Shown here: positions 1 through 7,898 of the stretch, piece by piece
Layout of the letters: each line of letters begins with the position of its first letter
How positions within the stretch are numbered: the stretch's first letter is position 1
Assembly: GCF_000380485.1 (NCBI RefSeq)
Contig: NZ_AQYG01000043.1
Location: 46,519-110,518 of the forward strand
DNA length: 64,000 bases
Origin: Jongsikchunia kroppenstedtii DSM 45133
GTDB taxonomy: Bacteria > Actinomycetota > Actinomycetes > Mycobacteriales > Mycobacteriaceae
Direction: 5' to 3'
The notes under the pieces: generated by a model
Database searches by the model: none
The model's input: the letters and a program-made list of their open reading frames with translations, nothing else
Told to the model about the DNA's origin: nothing
Program-made: the position numbers and the translations under genes

Positions 1-573
1 ACCGCCGGTGTGCACGTAGGCGTCGGCATCGCCGCGAACCACCGCCATCGCCTTGGCGCCCGCTGAGCCGATCGGCAGGTACTGCAGATTCAATTTGCTT
101 GCGGCCCAGGAGATGTCGTAGTTGACGTAGTGCGGTGTCGCGATGAATCCGGTGAGCGGTCCGGTCGGCGGCTCGACCGTGTCCGTGCGGAACAGTTCGT
201 CGGTGTCGGGCAGGGCGACCGCGCACGCGGTCGGCTGTCCGTCGACCGTGAGGGCCACATGGACGGCCCATTCGGGGCTGCCGGATGCGTAGTGACTCGT
301 CCCGTCCAGCGGGTCGATGATCCACACGCGACTGGCGGTCAGGCGATCGACGTCCTCCGGCGACTCCTCGGAGATGATCGCGTCGCTGGGCCGATGAGCG
401 TGCAGCACCGCGTGAATCCAGGCGTTGGCCAAGGTGTCTCCGGCGTCGCCGAGCGCTCGGCGGGTCAGCAGGTCGCCGTGGCGCACCCCGAGCAGCAGCC
501 GGCCCGCACCTTCGGCGATACGCGCGGCGAGTTCGGCATCGGTCAGCCGGCGTCCCGCGGGACTGGGTCGCAT
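1..573 (-). CDS. cysQ: CysQ-like inositol monophosphatase family protein (3' end beyond window)
   Basis: Metal-dependent phosphatase of the inositol monophosphatase superfamily, closest in layout to actinobacterial CysQ, which removes the 3'-phosphate from PAP in sulfate assimilation. The 191 visible residues hold the acidic metal site: SEE at 68-70 and IIDPLDGT at 85-92, whose two Asp and preceding Glu bind Mg. The C-terminal half, with the second metal motif, lies off the left edge. The start is the ATG at 573, read leftward; no strong ribosome-binding site precedes it. It is divergent from the glycosylase gene at 624. Substrate specificity (PAP, inositol phosphate or fructose bisphosphate) cannot be told from this half. 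Confidence 0.82.
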   Translation of the reverse strand, partial: MRPSPAGRRLTDAELAARIAEGAGRLLLGVRHGDLLTRRALGDAGDTLANAWIHAVLHAHRPSDAIISEESPEDVDRLTASRVWIIDPLDGTSHYASGSPEWAVHVALTVDGQPTACAVALPDTDELFRTDTVEPPTGPLTGFIATPHYVNYDISWAASKLNLQYLPIGSAGAKAMAVVRGDADAYVHTGG

Positions 574-611
574 CACGCTCCCAATAGAACACGAACGTCG
601 GACCGATAGAT

Positions 612-617
612 GAGAAT
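612..617 (+). promoter_or_regulatory. -10-like hexamer of leaderless type
   Basis: GAGAAT ends 6 nt before the ATG at 624 and nothing like a Shine-Dalgarno lies between, so transcription may start at the initiation codon. Confidence 0.4.
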
Positions 618-623
618 GGGCCC

Positions 624-1502
624 ATGCCCGAGTTACCGGAAGTGCAGGCGATCGCCGACTACGTCGATTCGCGGGCCGCCGGGCTGCCGATCCGGCGCGT
701 CGACGTCGCGTCGCTGTCGCTGCTGAAGACGGCCGATCCAAGCTATTCGGCGCTGGCCGGGCGCACCATCGCGTCGGTCTCGCGGATCGGCAAATACCTG
801 GTCTTCGACACGGTGTCGGACGCCGGTGAGGGCTCGATCTACCTGATCATCCATCTGTCGCGGGCCGGTTGGCTCCGATGGTCGGACAATCTGTCGCCGA
901 CGCCGCCGAAGCCCGGCGGCAAGGGACCGATCGCCCTGCGCGTGCACTGCGGCTTGCCGGGTGAGGGGTTCGACGTCACCGAGGCCGGCACTCAGAAGCG
1001 TTTGGCGGCCTGGATCGTTCGCGATCCGGCCGACGTGGAGCGGGTGGCGACGCTCGGGCCCGATGCGCTGGCGGTGAGCCGCGAGGAGTTCGGCGCGCTG
1101 CTGGCGAAGACGTCCGGGCGGATCAAGAACGTTCTCACCGATCAGCGCACGCTTGCCGGAGTCGGGAACGCCTACAGCGACGAGATCCTGCACACCGCAA
1201 AGATGTCGCCGTTCGCCACCGCGAAATCCCTTGCGCCGGACAAGGTCGATGCGCTCTACACCGCGATGCGGGAGGTCCTGCGTGATGCTGTCGACCGGTC
1301 GTCCGGGCAGAAGGTGGCAACGCTGAAGGGGGAGAAGCGATCCGGCCTGCGGGTGCATGCGCGCACCGGCCTGCCGTGTCCGGTGTGCGGTGACACGGTG
1401 CGCGAGGTGTCGTTCGCCGACCGCTCGTTCCAGTACTGCCCGACCTGCCAGACCGGCGGCAAGATCCTCGCCGACCGTCGGATGTCACGTCTGCTGAAAT
1501 AG
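624..1502 (+). CDS. Fpg/Nei-family DNA glycosylase (Rv0944-like, full length)
   Basis: Base-excision-repair glycosylase/AP lyase of the formamidopyrimidine-DNA glycosylase fold. The catalytic N-terminus is intact: Pro2 and Glu3 in MPELPEV, with a conserved Lys at 57. A helix-two-turn-helix segment lies around 175-200 (GVGNAYSDEIL), and the C-terminal zinc finger has Cys252, 255, 272 and 275. At 292 residues it is the normal family length. As recalled, the M. tuberculosis syntenic gene Rv0944 is much shorter, so this copy looks complete. It is distinct from the classical MutM/Nei paralogues usually found elsewhere in these genomes; which lesion it excises is not evident. Confidence 0.88.
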   Translation: MPELPEVQAIADYVDSRAAGLPIRRVDVASLSLLKTADPSYSALAGRTIASVSRIGKYLVFDTVSDAGEGSIYLIIHLSRAGWLRWSDNLSPTPPKPGGKGPIALRVHCGLPGEGFDVTEAGTQKRLAAWIVRDPADVERVATLGPDALAVSREEFGALLAKTSGRIKNVLTDQRTLAGVGNAYSDEILHTAKMSPFATAKSLAPDKVDALYTAMREVLRDAVDRSSGQKVATLKGEKRSGLRVHARTGLPCPVCGDTVREVSFADRSFQYCPTCQTGGKILADRRMSRLLK

Positions 1503-1552
1503 CTGGTCAGCGGTGGGGAGTTCTGCCCATCGCCAATCGCGCGCCGCGCTCC

Positions 1553-1558
1553 TAGCGT
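1553..1558 (+). promoter_or_regulatory. -10 hexamer for the secreted protein gene
   Basis: TAGCGT sits 33 nt before the ATG at 1592. Unlike the leaderless cases in this window, this gene also has an AGGAGG ribosome-binding site (1581-1586). No clear -35 was found. Confidence 0.35.
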
Positions 1559-1591
1559 GTTCGTCAACAGCCACGAACCCAGGAGGCCGAC

Positions 1592-1990
1592 ATGATCCGC
1601 AACATTCGCTTCGCTCGTGCGGCGAGTGCCGCCGCATTGACCGCTGTGGCCGGTGCCGCACTGCTGGCCGTGGGCACCGGCCCGGCGGCCGCGGTCCAGG
1701 GGCCGTGCAACGCGCACCAGAATCTGATCGCCGGCGTCGACACCGACAACGCCCGGGCCGCGATCTGCCAGTGGCAGGGCGACGGCCGACTGGCCTACTT
1801 CGGTCTGAACCGGAACACCGGCGACACCATCGTGCTGGAAGACGCCATCGACGTGTCGCACGGCGGCACCATCGAATATGCGGCGACCGCCGACGACGGC
1901 ACCATCTACCAGGTCTATCCGGACGAGCGACTCGTCATCGTCTCGCCCGCGCATCGGGTGATCTTCGACGAATGGCAGGTCACCCACTGA
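1592..1990 (+). CDS. Small secreted protein of unknown function
   Basis: Not recognised as a named family. The 132-residue product begins with a clear Sec signal peptide: Arg-rich start, Ala-rich core to about residue 30, and an AAA-V cleavage site near 34/35. The mature part is about 98 residues, mildly acidic, with two cysteines (39 and 59) that could form one disulfide, and no lipobox. AGGAGG lies 5 nt before the ATG, so the start is well supported. It sits alone between the glycosylase and the phospholipase-like gene. Probably an exported, folded single-domain protein; no role can be assigned. Confidence 0.75.
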   Translation: MIRNIRFARAASAAALTAVAGAALLAVGTGPAAAVQGPCNAHQNLIAGVDTDNARAAICQWQGDGRLAYFGLNRNTGDTIVLEDAIDVSHGGTIEYAATADDGTIYQVYPDERLVIVSPAHRVIFDEWQVTH

Positions 1991-2019
1991 GTTGCCGTCC
2001 CCGAGAGGGCTGCGTCTGA

Positions 2020-2025
2020 CAGACT
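2020..2025 (+). promoter_or_regulatory. CAGACT -10-like hexamer
   Basis: CAGACT, within the string CTGACAGACTGGC, ends 6 nt before the GTG at 2032. The same string recurs before the starts at 5744 and (in part) 13450. Confidence 0.45.
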
Positions 2026-2031
2026 GGCCTG

Positions 2032-3087
2032 GTGCCGACCGGACCCGTGTTCGACGAGCTGCCAGAGGGATTGCGGCTCAATCAGATTCAGGTGATCGGT
2101 ACGCACAATTCCAGTCATCGGATGCTGCGGCCCGACGAGCGGTTCACCCCGTTGCTCGGGCGCGACGTCGATGACTATCGCTACGAGCACCCATCGCTGA
2201 CCGAGCAGCTCGGTGTCCAGGGCGTCCGCGGCCTGGAGCTGGATGTATACCCCGATCCCGACGGCCGCTACGGATATCCGCTGGCGCGCAGGTGGTCCGG
2301 TCGGGGTCGACGGCCGCAATCACTCTGGGCTGAGCCGGGTTTCAAGGTGATGCACGCCCCCGATGCCGACTACCGGACGAGCAGCCCGAGACTGCTGGAT
2401 GCGCTTGACGAGATCGCCACGTGGTCGGCGGCGAATCCGCGACATGTTCCGATCTTTCTGCAGCTCGAGCTCAAAGGGAACTGGCCGTGGTCCCGGTTGT
2501 TCGGCGGCGTCGCCGTGCCGCGCTGGACGACGCGGATGTTGGATGACCTCGATGCGATGCTGCGTGCTCGGCTGACCGATCGGCTGCTGGTACCGGACGA
2601 TATCCGGGGCGCGGGAATGACTTTGGCCCAGTCAGTGCGCGACGTGGGCTGGCCCTTCGTCGACGACATCCGCGGCCGCGTCCTGTGCTTCCTGGACTGT
2701 CCGGTCGCGATCCGCCGGCGGTACGCCATCGGTCGGCCGAGCCTGCAGGGTCGGGCGGCATTCACCTGCCCGGAGCCGAGCGCTGCGGATGCAGCGATGC
2801 TGATGCGCAACGACCCCCGGGGCGCATACGCCGGCGAGATCGCCGGGCTGGTGCGGGATGGCTTTCTGATTCGTACTCGCGCCGATGAACCGGTGGCCAC
2901 CGCGCGGACCGACGACCTGGCGCGTCCGGCGTCGGCGCTGGCCAGTGGCGCGCACCTGATCAGCACCGACTTCCCGGTGCCGGGGCGAGCCTTCCGTTGG
3001 GGTTCCGGTCGGTATGTCGCGCAGCTGCCAGGCGGCGCGACGGTCCGGCCGAATCCGATCACCGCGGGGCTGGACCCACAACTCTGA
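2032..3087 (+). CDS. PI-PLC-type phosphodiesterase (Ca2+-dependent PI-PLC-C1 like)
   Basis: Predicted phosphodiesterase of the phosphatidylinositol-specific phospholipase C superfamily. The TIM-barrel hallmarks are visible: GTHNSSH at 23-29 with the first catalytic His25, GVRGLELDVY at 64-73 carrying acidic metal ligands Glu69 and Asp71, and FKVMHAP at 104-110 with the second His109. The Glu/Asp pair fits the calcium-dependent bacterial group rather than the metal-free Bacillus enzymes. No signal peptide or membrane segment is obvious from the GTG start at 2032, so it may be cytoplasmic, or a more upstream start may be missed. The length of 351 residues suits the family. The natural substrate is unknown. 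Confidence 0.75.
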   Translation: MPTGPVFDELPEGLRLNQIQVIGTHNSSHRMLRPDERFTPLLGRDVDDYRYEHPSLTEQLGVQGVRGLELDVYPDPDGRYGYPLARRWSGRGRRPQSLWAEPGFKVMHAPDADYRTSSPRLLDALDEIATWSAANPRHVPIFLQLELKGNWPWSRLFGGVAVPRWTTRMLDDLDAMLRARLTDRLLVPDDIRGAGMTLAQSVRDVGWPFVDDIRGRVLCFLDCPVAIRRRYAIGRPSLQGRAAFTCPEPSAADAAMLMRNDPRGAYAGEIAGLVRDGFLIRTRADEPVATARTDDLARPASALASGAHLISTDFPVPGRAFRWGSGRYVAQLPGGATVRPNPITAGLDPQL

Positions 3088-3093
3088 TCCGAG

Positions 3094-3109
3094 TACTCTA
3101 ACTAGAGTA
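3094..3109. promoter_or_regulatory. Palindromic operator before the PadR gene
   Basis: TACTCTA-AC-TAGAGTA is a perfect inverted repeat with 7-bp arms. It lies between the phospholipase stop codon and the GGAGG of the PadR gene, and contains -10-like hexamers (TACTCT, TAGAGT). PadR repressors commonly bind such a palindrome over their own promoter, so autorepression of the padR-ABC cluster is likely. Confidence 0.6.
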
Positions 3110-3122
3110 TTTGGAGGTGAGT

Positions 3123-3794
3123 ATGTCGTACCGGCGATCGAATCCGCTGGCCCTGGCGGTGCTCTGCTGCGTATCGGAACGGCCGATGTACCCCTACGAA
3201 ATCACCACCACCCTGCGCGAACGCGGCAAAGAAGGCAGCATTCGGCTGAACTTCGGATCGCTGTACGCGGTGATCAAGAACCTTGCCAAGCACGGCTTGA
3301 TCGAAGAGTCGCAGACCGAGCGTGACGGCAACCGGCCGGAGCGGACCGTCTACCAGATAACGCCGGCCGGCAAAACCGAGACGCTCGACTGGCTGCGGTC
3401 CTTGATCTCCGAGCCCGCCAAGGAGTACCCGCAGTTCGAGGCGGGTCTGTCGTTCCTGCCGATGCTCGATCCGGATGACGTCCTGGAGCTGTTGCGGCAC
3501 CGGCTCGGCCGGATCGACGAGCAGATCGCCTTCGCAGATGAGATGTGCGCGATGGCGAGCCGGGCCAACTTGCCGGATCTGTTCATGATCGAGGGGCAGT
3601 ACGCCGTGGCGATGATGCGGGCCGAGCGGAATTTCGTTGCAGGCGTTGCCGATCAGTTGGCCGCAGGCACGTATCCGGAACAGGATCAATGGCGGGAGCT
3701 TCATCAGATGCGCTCCGCCGGAAAGACTTTCGCCGAGGTCGCGGCGGAACTGCCGATGTTCGGAGGTATTGACTACAGCAAGCTGCCGAAATAA
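3123..3794 (+). CDS. PadR-family transcriptional regulator
   Basis: 223-residue DNA-binding regulator. The first 90 residues form the PadR winged helix, including the typical NFGSLYAVIKNLAKHGLI recognition region and a beta wing rich in Arg/Glu. The remainder is the helical PadR C-terminal dimerisation domain. GGAGG lies 5 nt before the ATG at 3123, which is preferred over an in-frame TTG 12 nt upstream. It is followed by an ABC exporter pair starting about 130 bp downstream, the usual partnership in which PadR represses a drug or lipid exporter until a ligand binds. A 10-bp-stem hairpin after the stop may separate it partly from the transporter genes. Confidence 0.9.
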   Translation: MSYRRSNPLALAVLCCVSERPMYPYEITTTLRERGKEGSIRLNFGSLYAVIKNLAKHGLIEESQTERDGNRPERTVYQITPAGKTETLDWLRSLISEPAKEYPQFEAGLSFLPMLDPDDVLELLRHRLGRIDEQIAFADEMCAMASRANLPDLFMIEGQYAVAMMRAERNFVAGVADQLAAGTYPEQDQWRELHQMRSAGKTFAEVAAELPMFGGIDYSKLPK

Positions 3795-3798
3795 GAGT

Positions 3799-3824
3799 GG
3801 CCCGGATGTTGCAGCATCCGGGCC
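3799..3824. terminator. GC-rich hairpin after the PadR gene
   Basis: Arms GGCCCGGATG and CATCCGGGCC pair perfectly over 10 bp around a 6-nt loop, 5 nt after the PadR stop. No T-run follows, so it could be an actinobacterial I-shaped terminator or an attenuating hairpin ahead of the ABC genes. Confidence 0.55.
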
Positions 3825-3925
3825 CGACTTCGAAGAAAAACATCCGCGAGCGGACGCATTGACATCCCAGGAAGCCGTTTTCAACTATACGGGTTCCGCG
3901 TTCGCTCACCCCTGTGAGGAGCATG

Positions 3926-4906
3926 ATGAGCCCACTTGGCTTGCAGGCGCAGGACCTGCACAAAACCTATCGAATCGGACGGGGCAAGCCGCCCGTCGAG
4001 GCGCTGCGCGGCGTGACCTTCGCCGCGGACAGCGGAACCGTCTTCGCCCTGCTGGGCCCCAACGGCGCTGGAAAGTCGACGACCGCCAAGATTCTGTCGA
4101 CTCTCGCGAAGCCCGACTCGGGGCGGGCATCGGTCGCCGGCATCGACGTCGTGGAGCATCCCGACCTGGTCCGCCGAACCATCGGATTCGTTGCACAGCA
4201 GCCGGTTTCCGAGCCGATGGACACCGGTCGCGAGAACCTGGTGCTCTCCGGACGCATCCACGGCATGTCCGGTCGGGACGCACGTGCGCGGGCCGATGAA
4301 CTGCTGACGCTGTTCGGTCTCGCCGATGCCGGCGATCGGCTGGTCAAGACCTACAGCGGCGGCATGGCACGCAAACTCGATGTGGCCCTGGGCATCATGC
4401 ATCGACCGCAGGTGCTGTTCCTCGACGAGCCGACCACTGGCCTCGATCCGGAGGCGCGGGCGCAGATGTGGGCCGAGATCGAACGCCTCGCCGGTGGCGA
4501 GGGCATGACGATCCTGCTGACCACCCACTATCTCGATGAGGCCGACCGGCTTGCCGATCGCATCGCGATCGTCGACGGCGGCCGCATCGTCACCGAGGGC
4601 AGCGCGGACGAGCTGAAGAACCAGCTGCGCGGGGACACCGTGATCGTCGACATCATGGGGTCGGCCCAGCAGGCCGCGGGGCTGCTGACGGCGGCCGAGC
4701 TGCTCGAGGTCGAAGTCAGCGGATCGACGATCCGCGCGCGAGCCGACCGCGGCGGCGAGGTGCTGCCCAAACTGTTGGCCGAGTTGGATTCTCGGGGCGT
4801 GACGGTGGCGTCGGCCACGGTCGCGCGACCGAGTTTGGATGATGTATATCTGCGCCACACCGGACGAAGTCTGGTCGCCGCCGGCGCCGAAGGAGGCGTG
4901 CAATGA
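3926..4906 (+). CDS. DrrA-type ABC transporter ATP-binding protein
   Basis: Nucleotide-binding subunit of an ABC-2 exporter of the daunorubicin-resistance (DrrA) type. Walker A GPNGAGKST is at about 44-52, the signature YSGGMARKL near 150, Walker B VLFLDEPTTGLD near 170 and the switch-His segment TTHYLDEADRLADR near 205. The C-terminal 90 residues form the DrrA accessory domain. The start is uncertain by a few codons: ATG at 3923 or 3926 (preferred, 4 nt after GGAG) or GTG at 3914. It overlaps the permease gene by ATGA. Together with the PadR regulator upstream it forms a drug or lipid export cassette; the substrate is unknown. Confidence 0.92.
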   Translation: MSPLGLQAQDLHKTYRIGRGKPPVEALRGVTFAADSGTVFALLGPNGAGKSTTAKILSTLAKPDSGRASVAGIDVVEHPDLVRRTIGFVAQQPVSEPMDTGRENLVLSGRIHGMSGRDARARADELLTLFGLADAGDRLVKTYSGGMARKLDVALGIMHRPQVLFLDEPTTGLDPEARAQMWAEIERLAGGEGMTILLTTHYLDEADRLADRIAIVDGGRIVTEGSADELKNQLRGDTVIVDIMGSAQQAAGLLTAAELLEVEVSGSTIRARADRGGEVLPKLLAELDSRGVTVASATVARPSLDDVYLRHTGRSLVAAGAEGGVQ

Positions 4907-5730
4907 CCGTCGACCTGCGCACCACTCGCCCGGCTCCCGGAGCCGGACTATCCACCGCCGTGACCCACACGGTGCAGCTGACCGGACGACCACTGCGCAC
5001 GCTGCGGCGGATGCCGGTATTCCTGGTCATGACGATCGTGCAGCCGATGATCTGGCTGCTGCTGTTCGGGCAGCTGTTCAAGAACATCGTCGATCTACCA
5101 GGATTCGATTCCCCGCCAGGCGGTTACATCAGCTTCATGGTTCCGGGAGTCGTGATGATGACGGCGATGTTCGGCTCCTCGTGGGCGGGTACGTCCTACA
5201 TTCAGGACATGGAACGCGGGGTGATGGCCCGCCTGCTCACCTCGCCGACCAGTCGGACCGCAATGATCACGTCGACCATCGTCTATCAGTCGATCTGCAC
5301 CGTGATCCAGGCCGGCATCGTGCTGGTGGTGGCCGCGTTGTGCGGCGCCCAATATCCCGGCGGCGCAACGGGAGTCGTCGTGCTGCTGGTGGCAACCGTA
5401 CTGCTGACCGCCATCTTCAGTGCGTTGTCCAATGCCGTGGCGCTGCTGACCAAACAGCAGGAGGCGTTGATCGGCATCTCGCAGCTGCTGATCATGCCGT
5501 TGATGTTCCTCAGTTCGGCGATCATGGACACCCGTCTGTCGCCCTCCTGGGTGCGGACGGCGGCGAAGTACAACCCGTTCGAGTGGGCTGTGCAGGTCGG
5601 GCGGCAGGCCATGTCGTCGTCACCGGACTGGGGGAGCGTCGGCATTCATCTGGGGCTGCTCGGGGCGGCGACCGTGGTGATGATCGCGCTGGCCACGCAG
5701 GCTTTCCGGAGCTACCAGCGGTCGGTCTGA
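4903..5730 (+). CDS. ABC-2 type permease (DrrB-like)
   Basis: Membrane subunit that pairs with the ATPase immediately upstream, sharing an ATGA start/stop overlap that implies translational coupling. The 275 residues contain six predicted membrane helices, the first around 43-65 (VFLVMTIVQPMIWLLLF), and the ABC-2 signature region around 150-210, including LTKQQEALIGISQLLIMPLMFLS. Family length and topology match DrrB-like exporters. No other gene is in the transcription unit until the leaderless SDR gene 13 bp downstream. Confidence 0.92.
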   Translation: MTVDLRTTRPAPGAGLSTAVTHTVQLTGRPLRTLRRMPVFLVMTIVQPMIWLLLFGQLFKNIVDLPGFDSPPGGYISFMVPGVVMMTAMFGSSWAGTSYIQDMERGVMARLLTSPTSRTAMITSTIVYQSICTVIQAGIVLVVAALCGAQYPGGATGVVVLLVATVLLTAIFSALSNAVALLTKQQEALIGISQLLIMPLMFLSSAIMDTRLSPSWVRTAAKYNPFEWAVQVGRQAMSSSPDWGSVGIHLGLLGAATVVMIALATQAFRSYQRSV

Positions 5731-5736
5731 CAGACT
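5731..5736 (+). promoter_or_regulatory. CAGACT -10-like hexamer
   Basis: Second copy of the CTGACAGACTGGC string, overlapping the end of the permease gene; it ends 7 nt before the GTG at 5744. Confidence 0.45.
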
Positions 5737-5743
5737 GGCACCC

Positions 5744-6496
5744 GTGAGTAAGACGCCGCAACGCAACAGGATTCTGATCACGGGTGCCAGCTCCGGGCTG
5801 GGCGAAGGGATGGCCCGGGCCTACGCGGCCCGCGGCAAGTCGCTCGGACTGGTCGCGCGGCGGAAGGCCCGGCTGACCGAACTCGCCGCCGATCTGTGCT
5901 CGACGGCCGCGGCGGTCGCCGTCGAGCGGCTGGATGTCACCGAGATCGAGACGGTGCCCACAGTGTTCGAGGCGATCGCCGAGGAACTGGGTGGACTCGA
6001 TCGGGTGATCGTCAATGCCGGTCTCGGTAAGGGCGCGCCAATCGGTACCGGCAAGGCCCACGCCAACATCGAGACGGTGCAGACCAATCTCGTTGGCGCC
6101 CTGGCCCAGATCGAGGCCGCGATGGAGATCTTCCGGGCGCAGGACGCCGGCCACCTGGTGCTGATCAGCTCGATGTCTGCGGTGCGCGGGTTGCCCAAGG
6201 GGCAGGCCGCGTACTCGGCGTCCAAGGCGGGGCTGGCCGCGCTGGGGCAGGGACTGCAGGCCGAGCTGGCGGGCTCGCCGATCAAGGTCAGCGTGATTCT
6301 GCCGGGTTACATCGAGACCGACATCAACCGCGGCGTCAAGACCCGGATGAAGGTCGATACCGAGACCGGCGTGCGGGAATTGGTCGCCGCGATCGATGCC
6401 GAACCGCAGCGGGCCGTGGTGCCCAAGTGGCCGTGGATCGGCATCGATGCCGCGCTGCGTTACTTGCCCGACAATGTGACGCGCCGGATGGTGTAG
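5744..6496 (+). CDS. Short-chain dehydrogenase/reductase (Rv0945-like)
   Basis: NAD(P)-dependent oxidoreductase of the classical SDR family. The Rossmann motif TGASSGLG is at 13-20, the NAG motif at 91-93, and the catalytic residues are Ser at about 143, Tyr157 and Lys161 in YSASK. A basic residue pattern after the second strand (VARRKAR) suggests NADPH. At 250 residues it is full length. Its place between the glycosylase and pgi matches Rv0945 in M. tuberculosis. The substrate is unknown. It is convergent with the serine hydrolase gene, with about 40 bp between the stops. Confidence 0.9.
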   Translation: MSKTPQRNRILITGASSGLGEGMARAYAARGKSLGLVARRKARLTELAADLCSTAAAVAVERLDVTEIETVPTVFEAIAEELGGLDRVIVNAGLGKGAPIGTGKAHANIETVQTNLVGALAQIEAAMEIFRAQDAGHLVLISSMSAVRGLPKGQAAYSASKAGLAALGQGLQAELAGSPIKVSVILPGYIETDINRGVKTRMKVDTETGVRELVAAIDAEPQRAVVPKWPWIGIDAALRYLPDNVTRRMV

Positions 6497-6539
6497 ACGC
6501 TCGGTGTCGAGGCGGCGAAATGGGTTGTCGGCGTGAGGA

Positions 6540-7766
6540 TCAGCCGGCGATCCGGTTCGTCATCGGCGGCGACGCCGGTGCCTGGCGTGCGGCGCTTCGC
6601 TGCGCGCGAAGGGCAAGGGGAACCAGCCAGAGGAACGCGCCGAGGTCGGCCACCAGGGTCGATGGCAATCGGTTGTGGACGAAACCGATCGACAGTCCGC
6701 TGGTGGGATCGGCCCAGCCGAAGCATCCACTTGCGCCGACGTGGCCGAAACCGGATGCGAGCCCGGGGATCGGGCTGCGGTGAAATCCGAGGTTCCAGCT
6801 CATCGGCAACCCGAGCACCCGATCGAATTCCAGGCGACGCGGGCCGCTGAGCATCCGTACCCGCGGGGCCGAGAGCAGGCGCCGGTCTCCCACGGTCCCG
6901 TCGGTGGTCAGGGCGGCGTAGACCGTACCCAGCGCCCGGGCGGTGCTCACCGCATTCGCGGCGGGCATCTGCGTATCCATCAAATGCTTCTCGGGCGCAA
7001 TGAATGACGGCCCGGCGCCCGGTCCCGCGTAGATCGATCCGGTCAGCGCACCGCCCAATAGGGTGGGCATCCGGGCGCCACGCGCCAATACGCGGTCGCG
7101 GCAGATGGCCGTGAACGTGCCCACCGGATCCACGTAGTCCGCGACCACGCCGGTGTCTGATTGGGGTCTGCCGAGCGAGAGCTCAGCGATGCCGAGCGGG
7201 GAGCACAGTTCGTCTTGATACAAGGCGCGCATGTCTTTTCCGGTGACCGCATGCGCGATGCCCGCCATCAGCCAGCCGATCGTCAATGCGTGGTAGGCCG
7301 GCTTTCCCGTCAGTCCGTCGCGGTCTACCGCCGCGAGCCGGCGCTGCATGAGCTGAAAATCGAGCGCGTCGTCGGCCGTCGCGGAGATCCGCCGCACCTG
7401 CGAGAGCCCGGCGGTATGTGAAAGCACTTCTCGGACTGTTACCGACGACTTTCCGGCCGCGGCGAACTCGGGCCAGTACTCGGCGACCGGTGCGTCGTAG
7501 TCGACCAAGCCGCGGTCGGCGAGTCGGTGAATGACGAGGGAGGTCAAACCCTTGGACGCGGAATAGATCACCGACGAGGTGGATTCGGTCCAGGGCAGTT
7601 CACCGCGATCGTCACGGCTGCCGCACCATACGTCGACCACGGGTACGCCGCGGTCGTAGATCGCCAGCGCGCCGCCGCCGAGCACTCCGGCCGACCACAC
7701 TCGGGCGAACGCGTTGACGACCCGCTCGTAGCCGACATCTGCGTGCCCGTGGATCGCATCACTCAT
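6540..7766 (-). CDS. Beta-lactamase-fold serine hydrolase (class C-like esterase)
   Basis: 408-residue enzyme of the beta-lactamase/penicillin-binding-protein-like esterase family (Pfam Beta-lactamase type). The nucleophile motif SASK is at 69-72 with Ser69 and Lys72, inside the usual VIYSASKGLTSLVIHRL helix. A Tyr-containing motif lies in the middle, and the third motif is H-x-G near residue 345 (GHVGASG). No signal peptide is present, which favours an intracellular esterase or lipase rather than a beta-lactamase. AGGGAG lies 6 nt before the ATG. It is divergent from a TetR gene and has a palindrome just upstream, so it is probably repressed by that regulator. Confidence 0.88.
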   Translation of the reverse strand: MSDAIHGHADVGYERVVNAFARVWSAGVLGGGALAIYDRGVPVVDVWCGSRDDRGELPWTESTSSVIYSASKGLTSLVIHRLADRGLVDYDAPVAEYWPEFAAAGKSSVTVREVLSHTAGLSQVRRISATADDALDFQLMQRRLAAVDRDGLTGKPAYHALTIGWLMAGIAHAVTGKDMRALYQDELCSPLGIAELSLGRPQSDTGVVADYVDPVGTFTAICRDRVLARGARMPTLLGGALTGSIYAGPGAGPSFIAPEKHLMDTQMPAANAVSTARALGTVYAALTTDGTVGDRRLLSAPRVRMLSGPRRLEFDRVLGLPMSWNLGFHRSPIPGLASGFGHVGASGCFGWADPTSGLSIGFVHNRLPSTLVADLGAFLWLVPLALRAQRSAARQAPASPPMTNRIAG

Positions 7767-7784
7767 GTTGAGCTCCCTCGATAA

Positions 7785-7803
7785 GCTTTACTCTCGGTAA
7801 AGC
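7785..7803. promoter_or_regulatory. Inverted-repeat operator between hydrolase and TetR genes
   Basis: GCTTTAC-TCTCG-GTAAAGC has perfect 7-bp arms and lies 18 bp upstream of the hydrolase ATG, in the 132-bp divergent gap. Position and size fit a TetR operator. Confidence 0.6.
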
Positions 7804-7898
7804 GCTGCGCTGAAAAGTACGCGCGGGTAGCGGTAGAGTCAACCCCCGAAAAGGCCTGGTTCGCCGCGTCCTCATCGTCTCGAAGGGGTGGTCACCTC

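Noticed and set aside
6540-7766. True class C beta-lactamase
   Set aside because: SxxK is present but there is no signal peptide, and the gene is paired with a TetR regulator as intracellular esterases often are.
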